Assembly: GCA_015478775.1 (NCBI GenBank)
Contig: JADMKP010000008.1
Location: 120,076-184,075 of the forward strand
Reading direction: 5' to 3'
Length of the DNA: 64,000 bases
Source of the DNA: Fermentimonas sp.
Lineage (GTDB): Bacteria; Bacteroidota; Bacteroidia; Bacteroidales; Dysgonomonadaceae
Shown one piece after another: positions 53,763 to 63,046 of this stretch (positions are counted from its first letter, which is position 1; each line of letters starts with the position of its first letter). Position numbers and translations under genes: made by a program. A model generated the notes under the pieces. The model was not told where the DNA came from. It worked only from the letters and a program-made list of their open reading frames with translations, and ran no database searches.

Positions 53763-54299
53763 ATGAACAGAATTTTTCTAATAGGATATATGGGATCGGG
53801 TAAAACAACTGTTGGCAAGAAATTGGCAAAGTCTCTCTCGCTTTCGTTTATCGATTTAGATGATTTTATACAGAATAAATATAGAAAAACTATTGCAGAT
53901 ATTTTTGCCGAGCAAGGTGAAGAGGAATTCAGAAAGATCGAATGCAGAGCACTTACAGAGGTCTCGGAAATTGAAGATGTGGTAATTTCAACCGGTGGTG
54001 GAGCTCCATGTTTTTTTGATAATATGAAGATAATGAATAATGCCGGTGTAACGTTATATATTGAAGTGGAGCCGCAAGAACTGGCATCACGTTTAATGGC
54101 TTCAAAATCGGTTCGACCACTTATTGCAGGAAAGTCTAAAGAAGAGCTTATTGCCTTTATAACAAAACATTTATCTCAAAGAGAGCGTTATTACAAGAGT
54201 GCGCAAATTATTTATCATTCTGAGAAAATGACTACTAAAGAGGAAATATATTTAACTGTACAGGAAATTGAAGATCATTTGAAAAACAAATTACAATAA
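53763..54299 (+). CDS. aroK: Shikimate kinase
   Basis: A 178-aa P-loop kinase making shikimate-3-phosphate for aromatic amino acid synthesis. Walker A is in IGYMGSGKTTVGKKLA; the shikimate-binding Asp is in FIDLDDFIQ, Arg in EEEFRKIECRAL, and VISTGGGAPCF follows. Alternative in-frame starts lie at GTG 53739 and ATG 53754; the ATG at 53763 (MNRIFLIGYMG) matches family N-termini. Its stop overlaps the ald ATG by one base. Confidence 0.93.
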   Translation: MNRIFLIGYMGSGKTTVGKKLAKSLSLSFIDLDDFIQNKYRKTIADIFAEQGEEEFRKIECRALTEVSEIEDVVISTGGGAPCFFDNMKIMNNAGVTLYIEVEPQELASRLMASKSVRPLIAGKSKEELIAFITKHLSQRERYYKSAQIIYHSEKMTTKEEIYLTVQEIEDHLKNKLQ

Positions 54300-55507
54300 T
54301 GGTTTATAAATCAGATAAAAGTACCTCATTCTTGGTAAAGGAGTTAATGCTCAAAACTGATAATCAGAAAGTTTCGGCTGTTATTGGAGTACCGAAAGAG
54401 AATAAGGAGGTTGATAAACGTATACCTTTAACTCCCGAGAGTGTAGCACTTTTGGTAGCGTCGGGTTATAGGGTGTTACTTGAAGCGGGTGCAGGACTTT
54501 CAATCAATTATTCTGATAGATATTATGCCGAATCGGGCGCAGAGATTGTAGCGACGGCCAAAGAGGTGTTGCAAGCAGATATTGTGTTAAAGATATTGCC
54601 ACCAACGCTAGAAGAGGTGGAGGTGATGAAAAAAGGAGCGTTTGTTTTTTCTTTTCTTTACTTACATCTGCTTACTAAGCCATTAATTGAACTAATGTTG
54701 AAAAAGAGGATTAACGCTGCTGCGTATGAGCTAATATGCGACGATACAGGAGCTTCTCCATTTGTTACAACTATTTCTGAGATAGAGGGGTCATCTTCCA
54801 TTACTCTGGCTGCTGAGTTATTGAGTAATACACATGGTGGAAAAGGTATACTTTTGGGAGGGATTCCAGGGATTTCTCCAACTGAGGTGGTAATCATTGG
54901 CGCAGGTGTGGCTGGAACTATGGCTGCCCGCTCGGCGATTGCAATGGGTGCTTCTGTTAAGGTGTTTGATAATGATATAAATAAGTTGCGTAATATTCGT
55001 CACGAATTGGGCGATCCGCTTTTTACCTCCACACTTCAGCCAAATGTGCTTAGAAATGTATTCCGCTCGGCCGATGTGGTTATAGGAGCGATGCAATATA
55101 TCAATAAGATTCACTTTTATCGTATCTCATCCGACTTAATACGCGAAATGAAGAAAGGTGCAATAATTATAGATTTGCGAATGGCACAGGGGGGATGTTT
55201 TGAAACTACAATGGAGGCTTGTTTGCCCAATTATCCCTCACAATTTGAAAAGCATGGTGTACTTCATTTTTGTGAAATGAGTTTGAGTTCACGTGTTGCA
55301 CGTACAGCCTCTATTGCTTTAAGTAATATATTCTTTACGATGTTTACTTCTATGGCAGATTCAGGAGGTATAGATCACTTTGCGATGTTTGATAGAGGTT
55401 TTGCAGCCGGTTACTATGCCTATTCGGGGAAAATAGTTAATGTGTATGTCGCAAATAGTTTTAATATGCCTGTTTCGGATATCGGGCTTTATCTAAGAGC
55501 TTACTAG
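54299..55507 (+). CDS. ald: Alanine dehydrogenase
   Basis: A 402-aa enzyme of the alanine dehydrogenase/transhydrogenase N-terminal family, reversibly deaminating alanine to pyruvate with NAD+. It shows IGVPKENKEVDKRIPLTPES, the glycine-rich VVIIGAGVAGTMAARSAIAMG dinucleotide loop, and a conserved DLRMAQGGCFETT segment. It has an N-terminal extension of about 25 residues relative to classic Ald. The 3' end overlaps the convergent MATE gene by 15 nt. Confidence 0.87.
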   Translation: MVYKSDKSTSFLVKELMLKTDNQKVSAVIGVPKENKEVDKRIPLTPESVALLVASGYRVLLEAGAGLSINYSDRYYAESGAEIVATAKEVLQADIVLKILPPTLEEVEVMKKGAFVFSFLYLHLLTKPLIELMLKKRINAAAYELICDDTGASPFVTTISEIEGSSSITLAAELLSNTHGGKGILLGGIPGISPTEVVIIGAGVAGTMAARSAIAMGASVKVFDNDINKLRNIRHELGDPLFTSTLQPNVLRNVFRSADVVIGAMQYINKIHFYRISSDLIREMKKGAIIIDLRMAQGGCFETTMEACLPNYPSQFEKHGVLHFCEMSLSSRVARTASIALSNIFFTMFTSMADSGGIDHFAMFDRGFAAGYYAYSGKIVNVYVANSFNMPVSDIGLYLRAY

Positions 55508-56872
55508 AGCTGTTTTTGAAAGTCTTCTTTTCAATATTAAATACCATATAAAAAGGAGAGTACCCTTAAACATTGAGGTGATGGTAATTGCCCACCAGAC
55601 ACCTGTTACTCCTATTTTTGAGCCAAGAAATATTGCCAAGGGTATTCTGATTGTATTAAAGGTTATACTAATAATTGCAGGAGGAGAAGTTCTTCCGAAT
55701 CCATTAAACATACCTTGGGTTGTTATTTCAAGCATCATAAAGAGTTGCGAGATACCTAGTATAAACAAATAAGCTCCACCTGCTTCGTAGGCTTCTTTTT
55801 CTGAGACGAAGAGAGAAAAGATATTATCTCCAAACATTATAAATAAGAAACTTGTAACACTCCCTAATATTCCCATTAGAATAAGCGTAACACGGTATGC
55901 ACTTAGAGCGCGCTTTATTTTATTTGCTGCATAGTTTTGTGCGGTGAAGCTGCCTAGAGCAGTAGAAAACCCAGATGAGGAGTTCCATGTAATACCTTCA
56001 ATTTGCCCGCCTGTGGTTTGACTCATTATACCAAGATGACCACCGTAAATTGAAGCTATCCGGGCAAGATTCATATTGATGAATGCAAAATATATGTTCA
56101 TGGCTGCAACAGGAAACCCTAGTTTAAGAATATTAGCTGTGTATTGCCATCTGAGTTTTACCAAGAGAGAGAACTTTCCGAGCATGCCGTTATTCTTTTT
56201 CATATGATAAAGAAAAAGTGACATGACAATACCTTGTGATACGATGGTGGCCAAGGCAGCTCCTTTAATTCCCATTTCGGGGAAAGGTCCTATACCAAAT
56301 ATCAATAATGGGTCTAGCCCGATATTCATTATCAGTCCAACAGCATTAAAATAGAATGGGATGTCGCTTCTGCCTGAACCGATATAGATACCCGAGAAAT
56401 TGAGTACTAAGAATACAAAAGGTATGCCTAAGGCAATCATTCTTAAATAAGACACAGCATCTAATGCGATATTTGTTTCTAATTGATAGAAAGAGATATA
56501 AGGTTTTGGGAATAGGAAAAATAATATTCCGAAGAATAGTCCCAGTATTATTGCAATGGTTGTTGTATGAGAAGCATAGATTGATGCTTTATCTAATCTG
56601 CGAGCACCAATAGATTGGCCTATTGTTATTTCAGCGCTTACTTTGGATATGATGGCCACTGAATTCATCATCCACATGAGCATGCCAACAGAGCCCACAG
56701 CTGCTACTGCCTCGCTGCCAAGTCGGCCAATCCAAAGGAGGTCCACCAGGTTGTATGCCATCTGTATAAAACTAATGGCAAGAAGTGGCAATGCCAGTGA
56801 GAAAAGCTGACGGAATATACCTCCCTGCGTTAGATCTCGTATTGTGGTTACGTTTTTATATTGCTCTTTCAA
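55493..56872 (-). CDS. MATE family multidrug/sodium antiporter
   Basis: A 459-aa, twelve-helix MATE exporter (NorM/DinF branch). The N-terminal LTQGGIFRQLFSLALPLL is followed by YNLVDLLWIGRLGSEAVAAVG, the classic first-helix/loop signature; the repeated second half begins at the VAAMNIYFAFINMN region. No ATG precedes the family-conserved N-terminus: the upstream frame closes at TAA and the only start is TTG at 56872. Substrate not predictable. Confidence 0.9.
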   Translation of the reverse strand: MKEQYKNVTTIRDLTQGGIFRQLFSLALPLLAISFIQMAYNLVDLLWIGRLGSEAVAAVGSVGMLMWMMNSVAIISKVSAEITIGQSIGARRLDKASIYASHTTTIAIILGLFFGILFFLFPKPYISFYQLETNIALDAVSYLRMIALGIPFVFLVLNFSGIYIGSGRSDIPFYFNAVGLIMNIGLDPLLIFGIGPFPEMGIKGAALATIVSQGIVMSLFLYHMKKNNGMLGKFSLLVKLRWQYTANILKLGFPVAAMNIYFAFINMNLARIASIYGGHLGIMSQTTGGQIEGITWNSSSGFSTALGSFTAQNYAANKIKRALSAYRVTLILMGILGSVTSFLFIMFGDNIFSLFVSEKEAYEAGGAYLFILGISQLFMMLEITTQGMFNGFGRTSPPAIISITFNTIRIPLAIFLGSKIGVTGVWWAITITSMFKGTLLFIWYLILKRRLSKTALVSS

Positions 56873-56928
56873 TCTGTATGAAGTGAGTTATTAAAAATAG
56901 GTGTAGTTATTAAATATGTATTGTTATT

Positions 56929-56961
56929 AAAAAAGGAGTAACCTATAAAGTTACCCCTTTT
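56929..56961 (-). terminator. Rho-independent terminator of the TPR-ribH transcript
   Basis: On the minus strand a 12-bp stem with one mismatch (arms 56950-56961 and 56931-56942) ends in a T run, 34 nt after the ribH stop. Confidence 0.7.
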
Positions 56962-56994
56962 AAAATTATTTTCACCAGAAATCGAAAAGATATA

Positions 56995-57486
56995 TTAATT
57001 ATATCTTTCTTTAAGTTTTATCATCTTAAGTGCTGTTATAGCAGCCTCGTCTCCTTTGTTTCCGTGTCTGCCACCAGATCTGGCAATTGCCTGTTCTTGT
57101 GTGTTGGTGGTAAGTAACCCAAAGATTACAGGGATATCGTAATTAAGATTCAGCTTAGTTGTTCCTTCTGTTACACTATCGCATACGAAAGTGAAGTGAG
57201 GAGTTTCTCCTTGAATTACACAGCCTAAAACAATTACGCTGTCCACATTAGCTTTCTCTATCATTACTTTTGCTCCAAATGTAAGCTCGTAACTTCCGGG
57301 AACATATTCTATAATTATATCGTTACTATCAACACCAAACTTAACCAGCGTGTTATATGCACCCTTAAGTAGATTTCCGGTAATCGAACGATTCCACTCA
57401 GATACAACTATAGCAACTCTTTTACCTTTACCATTAGGAATTGAGTCAGGTTCGTATGAAGAGAGGTTTTTAAATTCAGTTGCCAT
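56995..57486 (-). CDS. ribH: 6,7-dimethyl-8-ribityllumazine synthase
   Basis: A 163-aa riboflavin-pathway enzyme. [51 protein letters not shown] and [15 protein letters not shown] are clear RibH blocks forming the active site between subunits. Complete, ATG start. It follows the TPR gene by 2 nt and is closed by a terminator. Confidence 0.95.
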   Translation of the reverse strand: MATEFKNLSSYEPDSIPNGKGKRVAIVVSEWNRSITGNLLKGAYNTLVKFGVDSNDIIIEYVPGSYELTFGAKVMIEKANVDSVIVLGCVIQGETPHFTFVCDSVTEGTTKLNLNYDIPVIFGLLTTNTQEQAIARSGGRHGNKGDEAAITALKMIKLKERYN

Positions 57487-57488
57487 AT

Positions 57489-58193
57489 TTAATTTGCTCC
57501 TTTCAAAAGTTCGGCTTGCTTAATATACTTGTCGGCTTCCTGACCTTCTGGAGCGCTAATATAAGTTTCCTTTATATGAGTAAAGTTCTCTATTGCTTTA
57601 TCGTAATTACCGATATACAAATATGCTTCACCTGCTTTTTTATAGTAAATTGGACTTAGCATAGCATCATCTGCTTGTTTAGCTGCTTTTAAATATTGTG
57701 TGATAGCATCGTTTGATTGTCCCATATTCATATAAACATCACCGATTGCACCTGTTATGGCTGGTGTTATAAGGATATCTCCTCCCTTAAACTTTTTAAG
57801 GTGCTCTAAAGCTTTCTCGTGGTTACCCATACGATTGTATGAAATACCTGAATAGGCACGTGCAAGGTCGGCAGTTTTAGTACCCTTGTAATTGCTGATA
57901 ATTTCTTCGAAACCGATGTAGTCGTTTCCGTTACCAAAAAGAGCAAGTGAGTCTTGTCCCTCCTGGAAGTACCTTTCACCTTTAAAAATTGCAGCTTGTG
58001 CTTTGTTGTTTTGTGGCAATTTATGCATATAATGATAAGCAAGAAAAATTCCAACTAGTGCAATAATTGCTAACAATCCAATTAAAATGCTTTTCTGATT
58101 TTTCTCCAGAAATTGTTCGGAGGTGGTTAAAGCTTCACCAATGTTTTCAAAGTTCTTATCGGCCCTTGACTCTTTAGTTTTTTTAGCAGACAT
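57489..58193 (-). CDS. Membrane-anchored tetratricopeptide repeat protein
   Basis: A 234-aa protein. A cytosolic basic N-terminus ([15 protein letters not shown]) precedes one transmembrane helix ([20 protein letters not shown]), then TPR-type repeats ([57 protein letters not shown]). Layout resembles YfgM-like periplasmic TPR proteins. A longer frame to 58361 lacks coding character and a plausible start; ATG at 58193 chosen. Cotranscribed with ribH. Confidence 0.85.
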   Translation of the reverse strand: MSAKKTKESRADKNFENIGEALTTSEQFLEKNQKSILIGLLAIIALVGIFLAYHYMHKLPQNNKAQAAIFKGERYFQEGQDSLALFGNGNDYIGFEEIISNYKGTKTADLARAYSGISYNRMGNHEKALEHLKKFKGGDILITPAITGAIGDVYMNMGQSNDAITQYLKAAKQADDAMLSPIYYKKAGEAYLYIGNYDKAIENFTHIKETYISAPEGQEADKYIKQAELLKGAN

Positions 58194-58315
58194 ATTTATT
58201 ACTGAAAAATTGTTACGAATGATTTTTGAGTTGCAAAAGTAATCGTTTTTGATAGATAAATAAAATTTAATGAACTGTTTTTGAAAAAAGTAACAGCTAA
58301 TTTTAATCTTTTTCT

Positions 58316-58323
58316 TATATTTG
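58316..58323 (+). promoter_or_regulatory. -7 element (TATATTTG) upstream of the DUF4468 gene
   Basis: TATATTTG matches TAnnTTTG 54 nt before the DUF4468 ATG; a well-spaced -33 TTG is missing. Confidence 0.4.
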
Positions 58324-58377
58324 TAGTCATATGACTGATACCGGAGACGTTTTTTCGGCATTAAAAGGAATAAAATT

Positions 58378-58908
58378 ATGAGAAAACTTATATTGACAAT
58401 TTACCTGTTAACAGTCATCTTGCTTAATGTAAATGGGCAAAGTGACATTGCCTTTAACTCCGTTCCTATTGTAAATGGGAAGGTTGTTTTTGAACATTTT
58501 ATTTTAACTGACAACAGCGTTACTCCTGAACAGAGGTATGGTAAACTACAGAAATGGGTGAGAGGTAAATACAAAGGAAATCAAATGGTTTCTGGCATTA
58601 GATTTGATGACAAAGGACAATTTGTTACGATAAGTGCAAAAACTAATTTTGATAATCTCACAACCATGAACTATAGGTTAGATACCTCAGTTACAGGTGC
58701 AGGTTGCATGATTGTTGTAAGAGATATTACTTATCAGAATATGAGTAATGACTCATCTTTTTTCCCTAAAGTGGTAACTGCTGAGCAAACTATTACCGAT
58801 CAAGCCGTACAAAGTGGGGGCGATGATAAGAAATACAGGGATGGTGTAAGAATTGCAACTCTAGCTTTCTTAAATGAAATATATTCAGAAATTAATTCGC
58901 TTTATTAA
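58378..58908 (+). CDS. DUF4468 exported protein
   Basis: A 176-aa exported protein: signal peptide (MRKLILTIYLLTVILLNVNG) and one DUF4468 domain (TBP-like fold), with YGKLQKWVRGKYKGNQMVSG, MNYRLDTSVTGAGCMIVVRD and YRDGVRIATLAFLNEIYSEI. Function unknown. Monocistronic and divergent from the TPR-ribH operon. Confidence 0.78.
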   Translation: MRKLILTIYLLTVILLNVNGQSDIAFNSVPIVNGKVVFEHFILTDNSVTPEQRYGKLQKWVRGKYKGNQMVSGIRFDDKGQFVTISAKTNFDNLTTMNYRLDTSVTGAGCMIVVRDITYQNMSNDSSFFPKVVTAEQTITDQAVQSGGDDKKYRDGVRIATLAFLNEIYSEINSLY

Positions 58909-59123
58909 TTTACAAGCTAGTCTATTTTTACATTGTACATATAAAATATAGATACTATTCTATTTTTACATAGCAATTAATTAAAAATTCTAATTGTTTC
59001 TATACATCAATCAGATAAATAATTTAAGCAGATATTTTTACCAATATTTCATAACACTTATAGATATCGACTAAAGGATGAGTGAAATATCTTTTAATTT
59101 AATAAATTAATTTGATGTATATC

Positions 59124-59154
59124 TTGGTAAATCAAAATTATATACTTAATTTTG
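59124..59154 (+). promoter_or_regulatory. Promoter of the L28-L33-DUF4295 operon (TTG, 20 nt, TAATTTTG)
   Basis: TTG at 59124-59126 and TAATTTTG at 59147-59154 are separated by 20 nt and lie 43 nt upstream of the rpmB ATG. The rest of the preceding 289-nt gap shows no gene. Confidence 0.6.
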
Positions 59155-59196
59155 CGCCCTGATTTGTCAGGAATAAATATAATACACTATATAGCA

Positions 59197-59436
59197 ATGT
59201 CTAAGATTTGTCAAATAACAGGAAAGAAAGCAATGGTTGGAAACAACGTTTCACATTCAAATGCCAAGACGAAACGTAAATTCAACGTAAATTTGTTTAG
59301 GAAAAAGTTTTATTGGGTAGAAGAAGATTGCTGGATAAGCCTGAACGTTTCAGCGTCAGGATTGCGCACTATCAATAAGATTGGATTGGATGCAGCACTC
59401 AAAAAAGCAGCTACTAATGGATTTTTAAACGCGTAA
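59197..59436 (+). CDS. rpmB: 50S ribosomal protein L28
   Basis: A 79-aa L28: [20 protein letters not shown], then [19 protein letters not shown] and the C-terminal [14 protein letters not shown]. The frame is open back to 59152, but the ATG at 59197 is the family start; the extra residues would overlap the promoter. First gene of a three-gene ribosomal operon. Confidence 0.95.
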   Translation: MSKICQITGKKAMVGNNVSHSNAKTKRKFNVNLFRKKFYWVEEDCWISLNVSASGLRTINKIGLDAALKKAATNGFLNA

Positions 59437-59468
59437 TGTTTACGCATAACGAATAGGAGAAAGCAAAG

Positions 59469-59657
59469 ATGAGTAAAAAGGCTAAAGGAAACAGAATACA
59501 AGTGATTCTGGAATGTACAGAGCACAAGGAGAGTGGTATGCCCGGCACATCAAGATATATTACTACTAAGAACAGAAAAAATACAACCGGTCGTATGGAA
59601 CTGAAGAAGTATAATCCAGTTCTTAATAAGATGACCGTTCATAAAGAAATTAAGTAA
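59469..59657 (+). CDS. rpmG: 50S ribosomal protein L33
   Basis: A 62-aa L33: [40 protein letters not shown] and [15 protein letters not shown]. Only one Cys is seen, so the zinc-ribbon cysteines are largely missing (zinc-independent, C-minus form). Lies 32 nt after rpmB and 12 nt before the DUF4295 gene. Confidence 0.95.
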   Translation: MSKKAKGNRIQVILECTEHKESGMPGTSRYITTKNRKNTTGRMELKKYNPVLNKMTVHKEIK

Positions 59658-59669
59658 ATAGCATAGATT

Positions 59670-59828
59670 ATGGCAAAGAAGTCAGTTGCGGGATTCCGCG
59701 ATAAAACAACCACAACAGGGCGAAGTCACACAAAGGTAATTAAAATGGTTAAGTCGCCCGAAACAGGAGCATATGGTTTCAAAGAAGAGATGGTTCTGAA
59801 TGATCAAGTAAAAGACTATTTTAAGTAA
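59670..59828 (+). CDS. DUF4295 small protein, putative ribosome-associated
   Basis: A 52-aa basic protein starting MAKKSVAGFRDKTTTTGRSH and ending NDQVKDYFK, matching the Bacteroidetes-specific DUF4295 family that sits after L28-L33. Size, charge and operon position suggest a ribosomal protein; function is inferred only from context. It ends before a terminator. Confidence 0.85.
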   Translation: MAKKSVAGFRDKTTTTGRSHTKVIKMVKSPETGAYGFKEEMVLNDQVKDYFK

Positions 59829-59885
59829 TAGATTTTCATCTACAGAATTAATAAACGATTATATCGTTAATAATGATTAAAAGCC

Positions 59886-59915
59886 TCCCTGTGCATTGTC
59901 GCAGGGATTTTTTTT
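59886..59915 (+). terminator. Rho-independent terminator after the L28-L33-DUF4295 operon
   Basis: Stem TCCCTGTG/CGCAGGGA (one G-T wobble), CATTGT loop and eight Ts, 57 nt after the DUF4295 stop. Confidence 0.75.
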
Positions 59916-59979
59916 GTTTACTATTTTGTAGATTTGTGTTATTATTCAGATCTGGTTATTATTTAATTATTAGTGTAAT

Positions 59980-60933
59980 ATGGGCTTTTTCAATAGATCC
60001 TCCAAAGGAAAAAATGAGACACTTGACAAAGGTCTTGAGAAAACAAAGGTGAATTTCTTCTCAAAGATAACTCGTGCAGTAGCGGGAAAATCGAAGGTAG
60101 ACGACGATGTTCTTGATGAATTGGAAGAAATTTTAGTAACATCGGATGTAGGAGTTGATACTACACTAAAAATAATTGACCGAATTGAAGCGCGTGTTGC
60201 AATAGATAAATATTTAAATGCCAGTGAGCTAAATGGTATTTTACGTGAAGAAATTACTCTTTTGTTAACTGAAAGCCGCTCTAGTGATGTTTCTGAATTT
60301 TCTGTTCCATCTGAAAACAAACCTCATGTTATAATGGTAGTTGGTGTAAATGGAGTGGGGAAGACTACAACAATTGGCAAGCTAGCTCATCAGTTTAAGC
60401 AGAATGGACTTTCTGTATATTTGGGTGCAGCAGATACTTTTAGAGCTGCTGCTGTAGAACAGTTGGATATTTGGGGTAAGAGAGTGGGGGTGCCGGTTAT
60501 AAAACAGAAAATGGGTTCTGACCCTGCATCTGTAGCCTACGATGCCGTTAACTCTGCTAAAGCACACAACGCCGATGTGGTGATAATTGATACTGCAGGA
60601 CGTCTTCATAATAAGGTTAACTTGATGAACGAGTTAACTAAAATCAAAAACGTAATGGGTAGAATTGTTCCCGATTCTCCACATGAGGTATTATTAATCT
60701 TAGATGGATCTACAGGACAGAATGCTTTTGAACAAGCTAAACAATTTACTGCTGCAACAGAAGTGACGGGATTGGTTATTACAAAGCTAGATGGCACTGC
60801 CAAGGGTGGAGTGGTAATTGGAATTTCAGATCAGTTTAAAATTCCTGTTAAGTATATAGGACTGGGTGAAGGTATTGATGATTTACAGGTATTTCGTAGA
60901 AAAGAATTTGTTGATTCACTATTTGGAGAATGA
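59980..60933 (+). CDS. ftsY: Signal recognition particle receptor FtsY
   Basis: A 317-aa SRP GTPase delivering ribosome-nascent chains to SecYEG. N-terminal helical N-domain, G1 GVNGVGKTTTIGKLA, the insertion box near YLGAADTFRAAAVEQL, G3 DTAGRLHNK and G4 TKLDGTAKGG are intact; the GLGEGIDDLQVF closing helix is present. No long acidic A domain. The stop overlaps the rimO ATG by four bases. Confidence 0.95.
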   Translation: MGFFNRSSKGKNETLDKGLEKTKVNFFSKITRAVAGKSKVDDDVLDELEEILVTSDVGVDTTLKIIDRIEARVAIDKYLNASELNGILREEITLLLTESRSSDVSEFSVPSENKPHVIMVVGVNGVGKTTTIGKLAHQFKQNGLSVYLGAADTFRAAAVEQLDIWGKRVGVPVIKQKMGSDPASVAYDAVNSAKAHNADVVIIDTAGRLHNKVNLMNELTKIKNVMGRIVPDSPHEVLLILDGSTGQNAFEQAKQFTAATEVTGLVITKLDGTAKGGVVIGISDQFKIPVKYIGLGEGIDDLQVFRRKEFVDSLFGE

Positions 60934-62237
60934 AACAACCAGCAATAAAAAATAGAGTTGATGTGGTTACTTTGGGATGTTCAAAGAATCTGGTAGATTC
61001 TGAGCTGCTAATGAGACAGCTCGTATCTAACGGATATACTCTTGATCATGATTCGGATAACCCCAGAGGAGAGATAGCTATAATAAACACATGTGGTTTT
61101 ATAGGCGATGCCAAAGAGGAATCGATAAATACGATTTTATCATTTGCAGAAGCTAAGAATGAAAATAGACTTAAGAAACTATATGTGATGGGATGCCTCT
61201 CTGAAAGATACAGAGACGAGCTGCAGAAGGAAATACCTGAAGTGGATAAATTCTATGGTAAATTCGACTGGAGAGGGATTATTGCCGACCTTGGCAAATC
61301 TTACAATAAAGAGTTAGAGTTTGAAAGATCTTTGTCTACTCCATCGCACTATGCATATTTAAAAATATCTGAAGGTTGTAACAGAACATGTTCTTATTGT
61401 TCTATTCCACTTATAACTGGAACGTATAATTCGCGTCCGATAGAAGAAATTGAGGAGGAGGTAATACGTTTAGTGGACAAGGGTGTTAAGGAGTTTCAAT
61501 TTATTGCTCAGGATCTGACTTATTATGGATTGGATTTATACAAATCAATGAAACTTCCTGAGTTGGTAGAAAGAGTTTCTGATATCAAAGGTGTTGAATG
61601 GATTCGCCTTCATTATGCATATCCTGCCCATTTTCCTATCGATATGTTAAGAGTAATGCGTGAAAGGGATAATGTATGTAAGTATCTCGATATTGCACTT
61701 CAGCATATAAGTGATAGGATGCTTAAAATTATGCGTCGTAATATTACCAAACAACAGACTATCGATCTTATTAATAAAATTAGAGAAGAGGTGCCCGGAA
61801 TACATCTAAGAACAACTATGATGGTTGGTCACCCTGGTGAACTGCAAGAAGACTTTGATGAATTGATAGATTTTGTGAGTGAATTTAAATTCGAGCGTCT
61901 TGGGGCATTCCCTTATTCTCACGAAGAAGATACATATAATGATAAGAATTATATGGATGATGTAGACGCGTCTATTAAGCAAGAGCGCATGAACAAAATA
62001 ATGGAAATACAGGAGGGTATATCACTTTCGTTAAACGAGAATAAAATAGATGATACTTTTAAAGTTATAGTTGATAGAGAGGACTCTGATTATTATGTGG
62101 GTAGAACTCAATTTGATTCACCTGAGGTTGATGGAGAGGTTTTGATAACTAAAGAAATAGAATTGAATATTGGAGACTTTTACAACGTAACAATTGAGTC
62201 GGCTTATCCCTTTGATCTTATAGGAAGTGTGAAATAA
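60930..62237 (+). CDS. rimO: Ribosomal protein S12 methylthiotransferase RimO
   Basis: A 435-aa radical SAM methylthiotransferase modifying an Asp of ribosomal protein S12. N-terminal UPF0004 domain with TLGCSKNLVDSELL, NTCGFIGDAKEESI and VMGCLSERY supplies one 4Fe-4S; radical SAM cluster CNRTCSYCSIP; C-terminal TRAM domain near DREDSDYYVGRTQFDSPEVD. The ATG overlaps ftsY by 4 nt. Confidence 0.94.
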   Translation: MKQPAIKNRVDVVTLGCSKNLVDSELLMRQLVSNGYTLDHDSDNPRGEIAIINTCGFIGDAKEESINTILSFAEAKNENRLKKLYVMGCLSERYRDELQKEIPEVDKFYGKFDWRGIIADLGKSYNKELEFERSLSTPSHYAYLKISEGCNRTCSYCSIPLITGTYNSRPIEEIEEEVIRLVDKGVKEFQFIAQDLTYYGLDLYKSMKLPELVERVSDIKGVEWIRLHYAYPAHFPIDMLRVMRERDNVCKYLDIALQHISDRMLKIMRRNITKQQTIDLINKIREEVPGIHLRTTMMVGHPGELQEDFDELIDFVSEFKFERLGAFPYSHEEDTYNDKNYMDDVDASIKQERMNKIMEIQEGISLSLNENKIDDTFKVIVDREDSDYYVGRTQFDSPEVDGEVLITKEIELNIGDFYNVTIESAYPFDLIGSVK

Positions 62238-62257
62238 CATTTTTATTAATTTACGAT

Positions 62258-63046
62258 ATGACGCAACAGGAATTAATAAGTATAGTAGCAGAAAAGATAC
62301 AGGCTTCAGTAGAGAGTGCTACTGATTTGATGAATATAATTTTGAGTATCTTATCTGAAGAATTAATAGAAAATGGAATAGTATTTATAGATGATTTCGG
62401 GGTTTTTAAAACTCAAAAGAGGTCTGAGTATTTATCTTTGAACAGTAAAACTGGTGAGAGGCTACTTATGCCTCCAGCAATTGAAATTGTTTTTGAGCCG
62501 TTTTTAAATGTGTCTGCCAAAACTGATACTGTTACTGCCAATACCACAACTTATACTTCTACTGATAATTCTAATGCGGACAATGATAATATTGTAAAAA
62601 TAAATTATAGCTCTAAAGTTTTGCTTTTTGAGCCTGATTTCTCATTAAAAAATAGTGTAAACAGTGCTTTTATCAATTTTGAACCCACAGTACTAAATGA
62701 GGGTGTAGAACTTTCAGGTATAGAGGTGATTTCAGATGCTCAACTTACTCCCATTCTTCCTGAAAATCAAAATCCCATTGATGAGTCTGAAACTGAGAGT
62801 GCAATACCTGAGCAGATTGATTTACAAGAAAAAGTGATGATGCATCATACACTTAATGCAGCTCCACCATCCATTGACACAGCTCCACCATCCCTTGATG
62901 CTGCTCCATTAGTCACTGATACTGCTCCACCAATAAAACAAAGCTCCAGCAATAATAGAATTTGGATGCCTATAATGGGAGGTGTAGCTATTACTTTGGC
63001 TGCTCTTTTTTTTTTCAATGGAACTACACAAAAAAAATGTAAATAG
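62258..63046 (+). CDS. HU-domain membrane protein, N-terminal fragment (possible frameshift)
   Basis: A 262-aa frame: an HU-like domain (ELISIVAEKIQASVESATDL, FIDDFGVFKTQKRSEYLSLN), a long low-complexity acidic and proline-rich linker, and a transmembrane helix (WMPIMGGVAITLAALFFF) ending in a short KKCK tail. A second frame, shifted by +1, starts at 63018 and encodes a LysM-like domain. HU-linker-TM-LysM proteins are, as I recall, common in Bacteroidales; here the frames are split near a 10-T run (63006-63015) and an 8-A run (63030-63037). Loss of one A would fuse them. Confidence 0.7.
   Translation: MTQQELISIVAEKIQASVESATDLMNIILSILSEELIENGIVFIDDFGVFKTQKRSEYLSLNSKTGERLLMPPAIEIVFEPFLNVSAKTDTVTANTTTYTSTDNSNADNDNIVKINYSSKVLLFEPDFSLKNSVNSAFINFEPTVLNEGVELSGIEVISDAQLTPILPENQNPIDESETESAIPEQIDLQEKVMMHHTLNAAPPSIDTAPPSLDAAPLVTDTAPPIKQSSSNNRIWMPIMGGVAITLAALFFFNGTTQKKCK
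62861..62932 (+). repeat. 21-nt in-frame tandem repeat within the HU-like gene
   Basis: About 3.4 copies of a 21-nt unit starting GCTCCACCATC encode the heptads APPSIDT, APPSLDA and APLVTDT plus a partial APPI. It forms part of the proline-rich linker ahead of the transmembrane helix. Confidence 0.8.
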
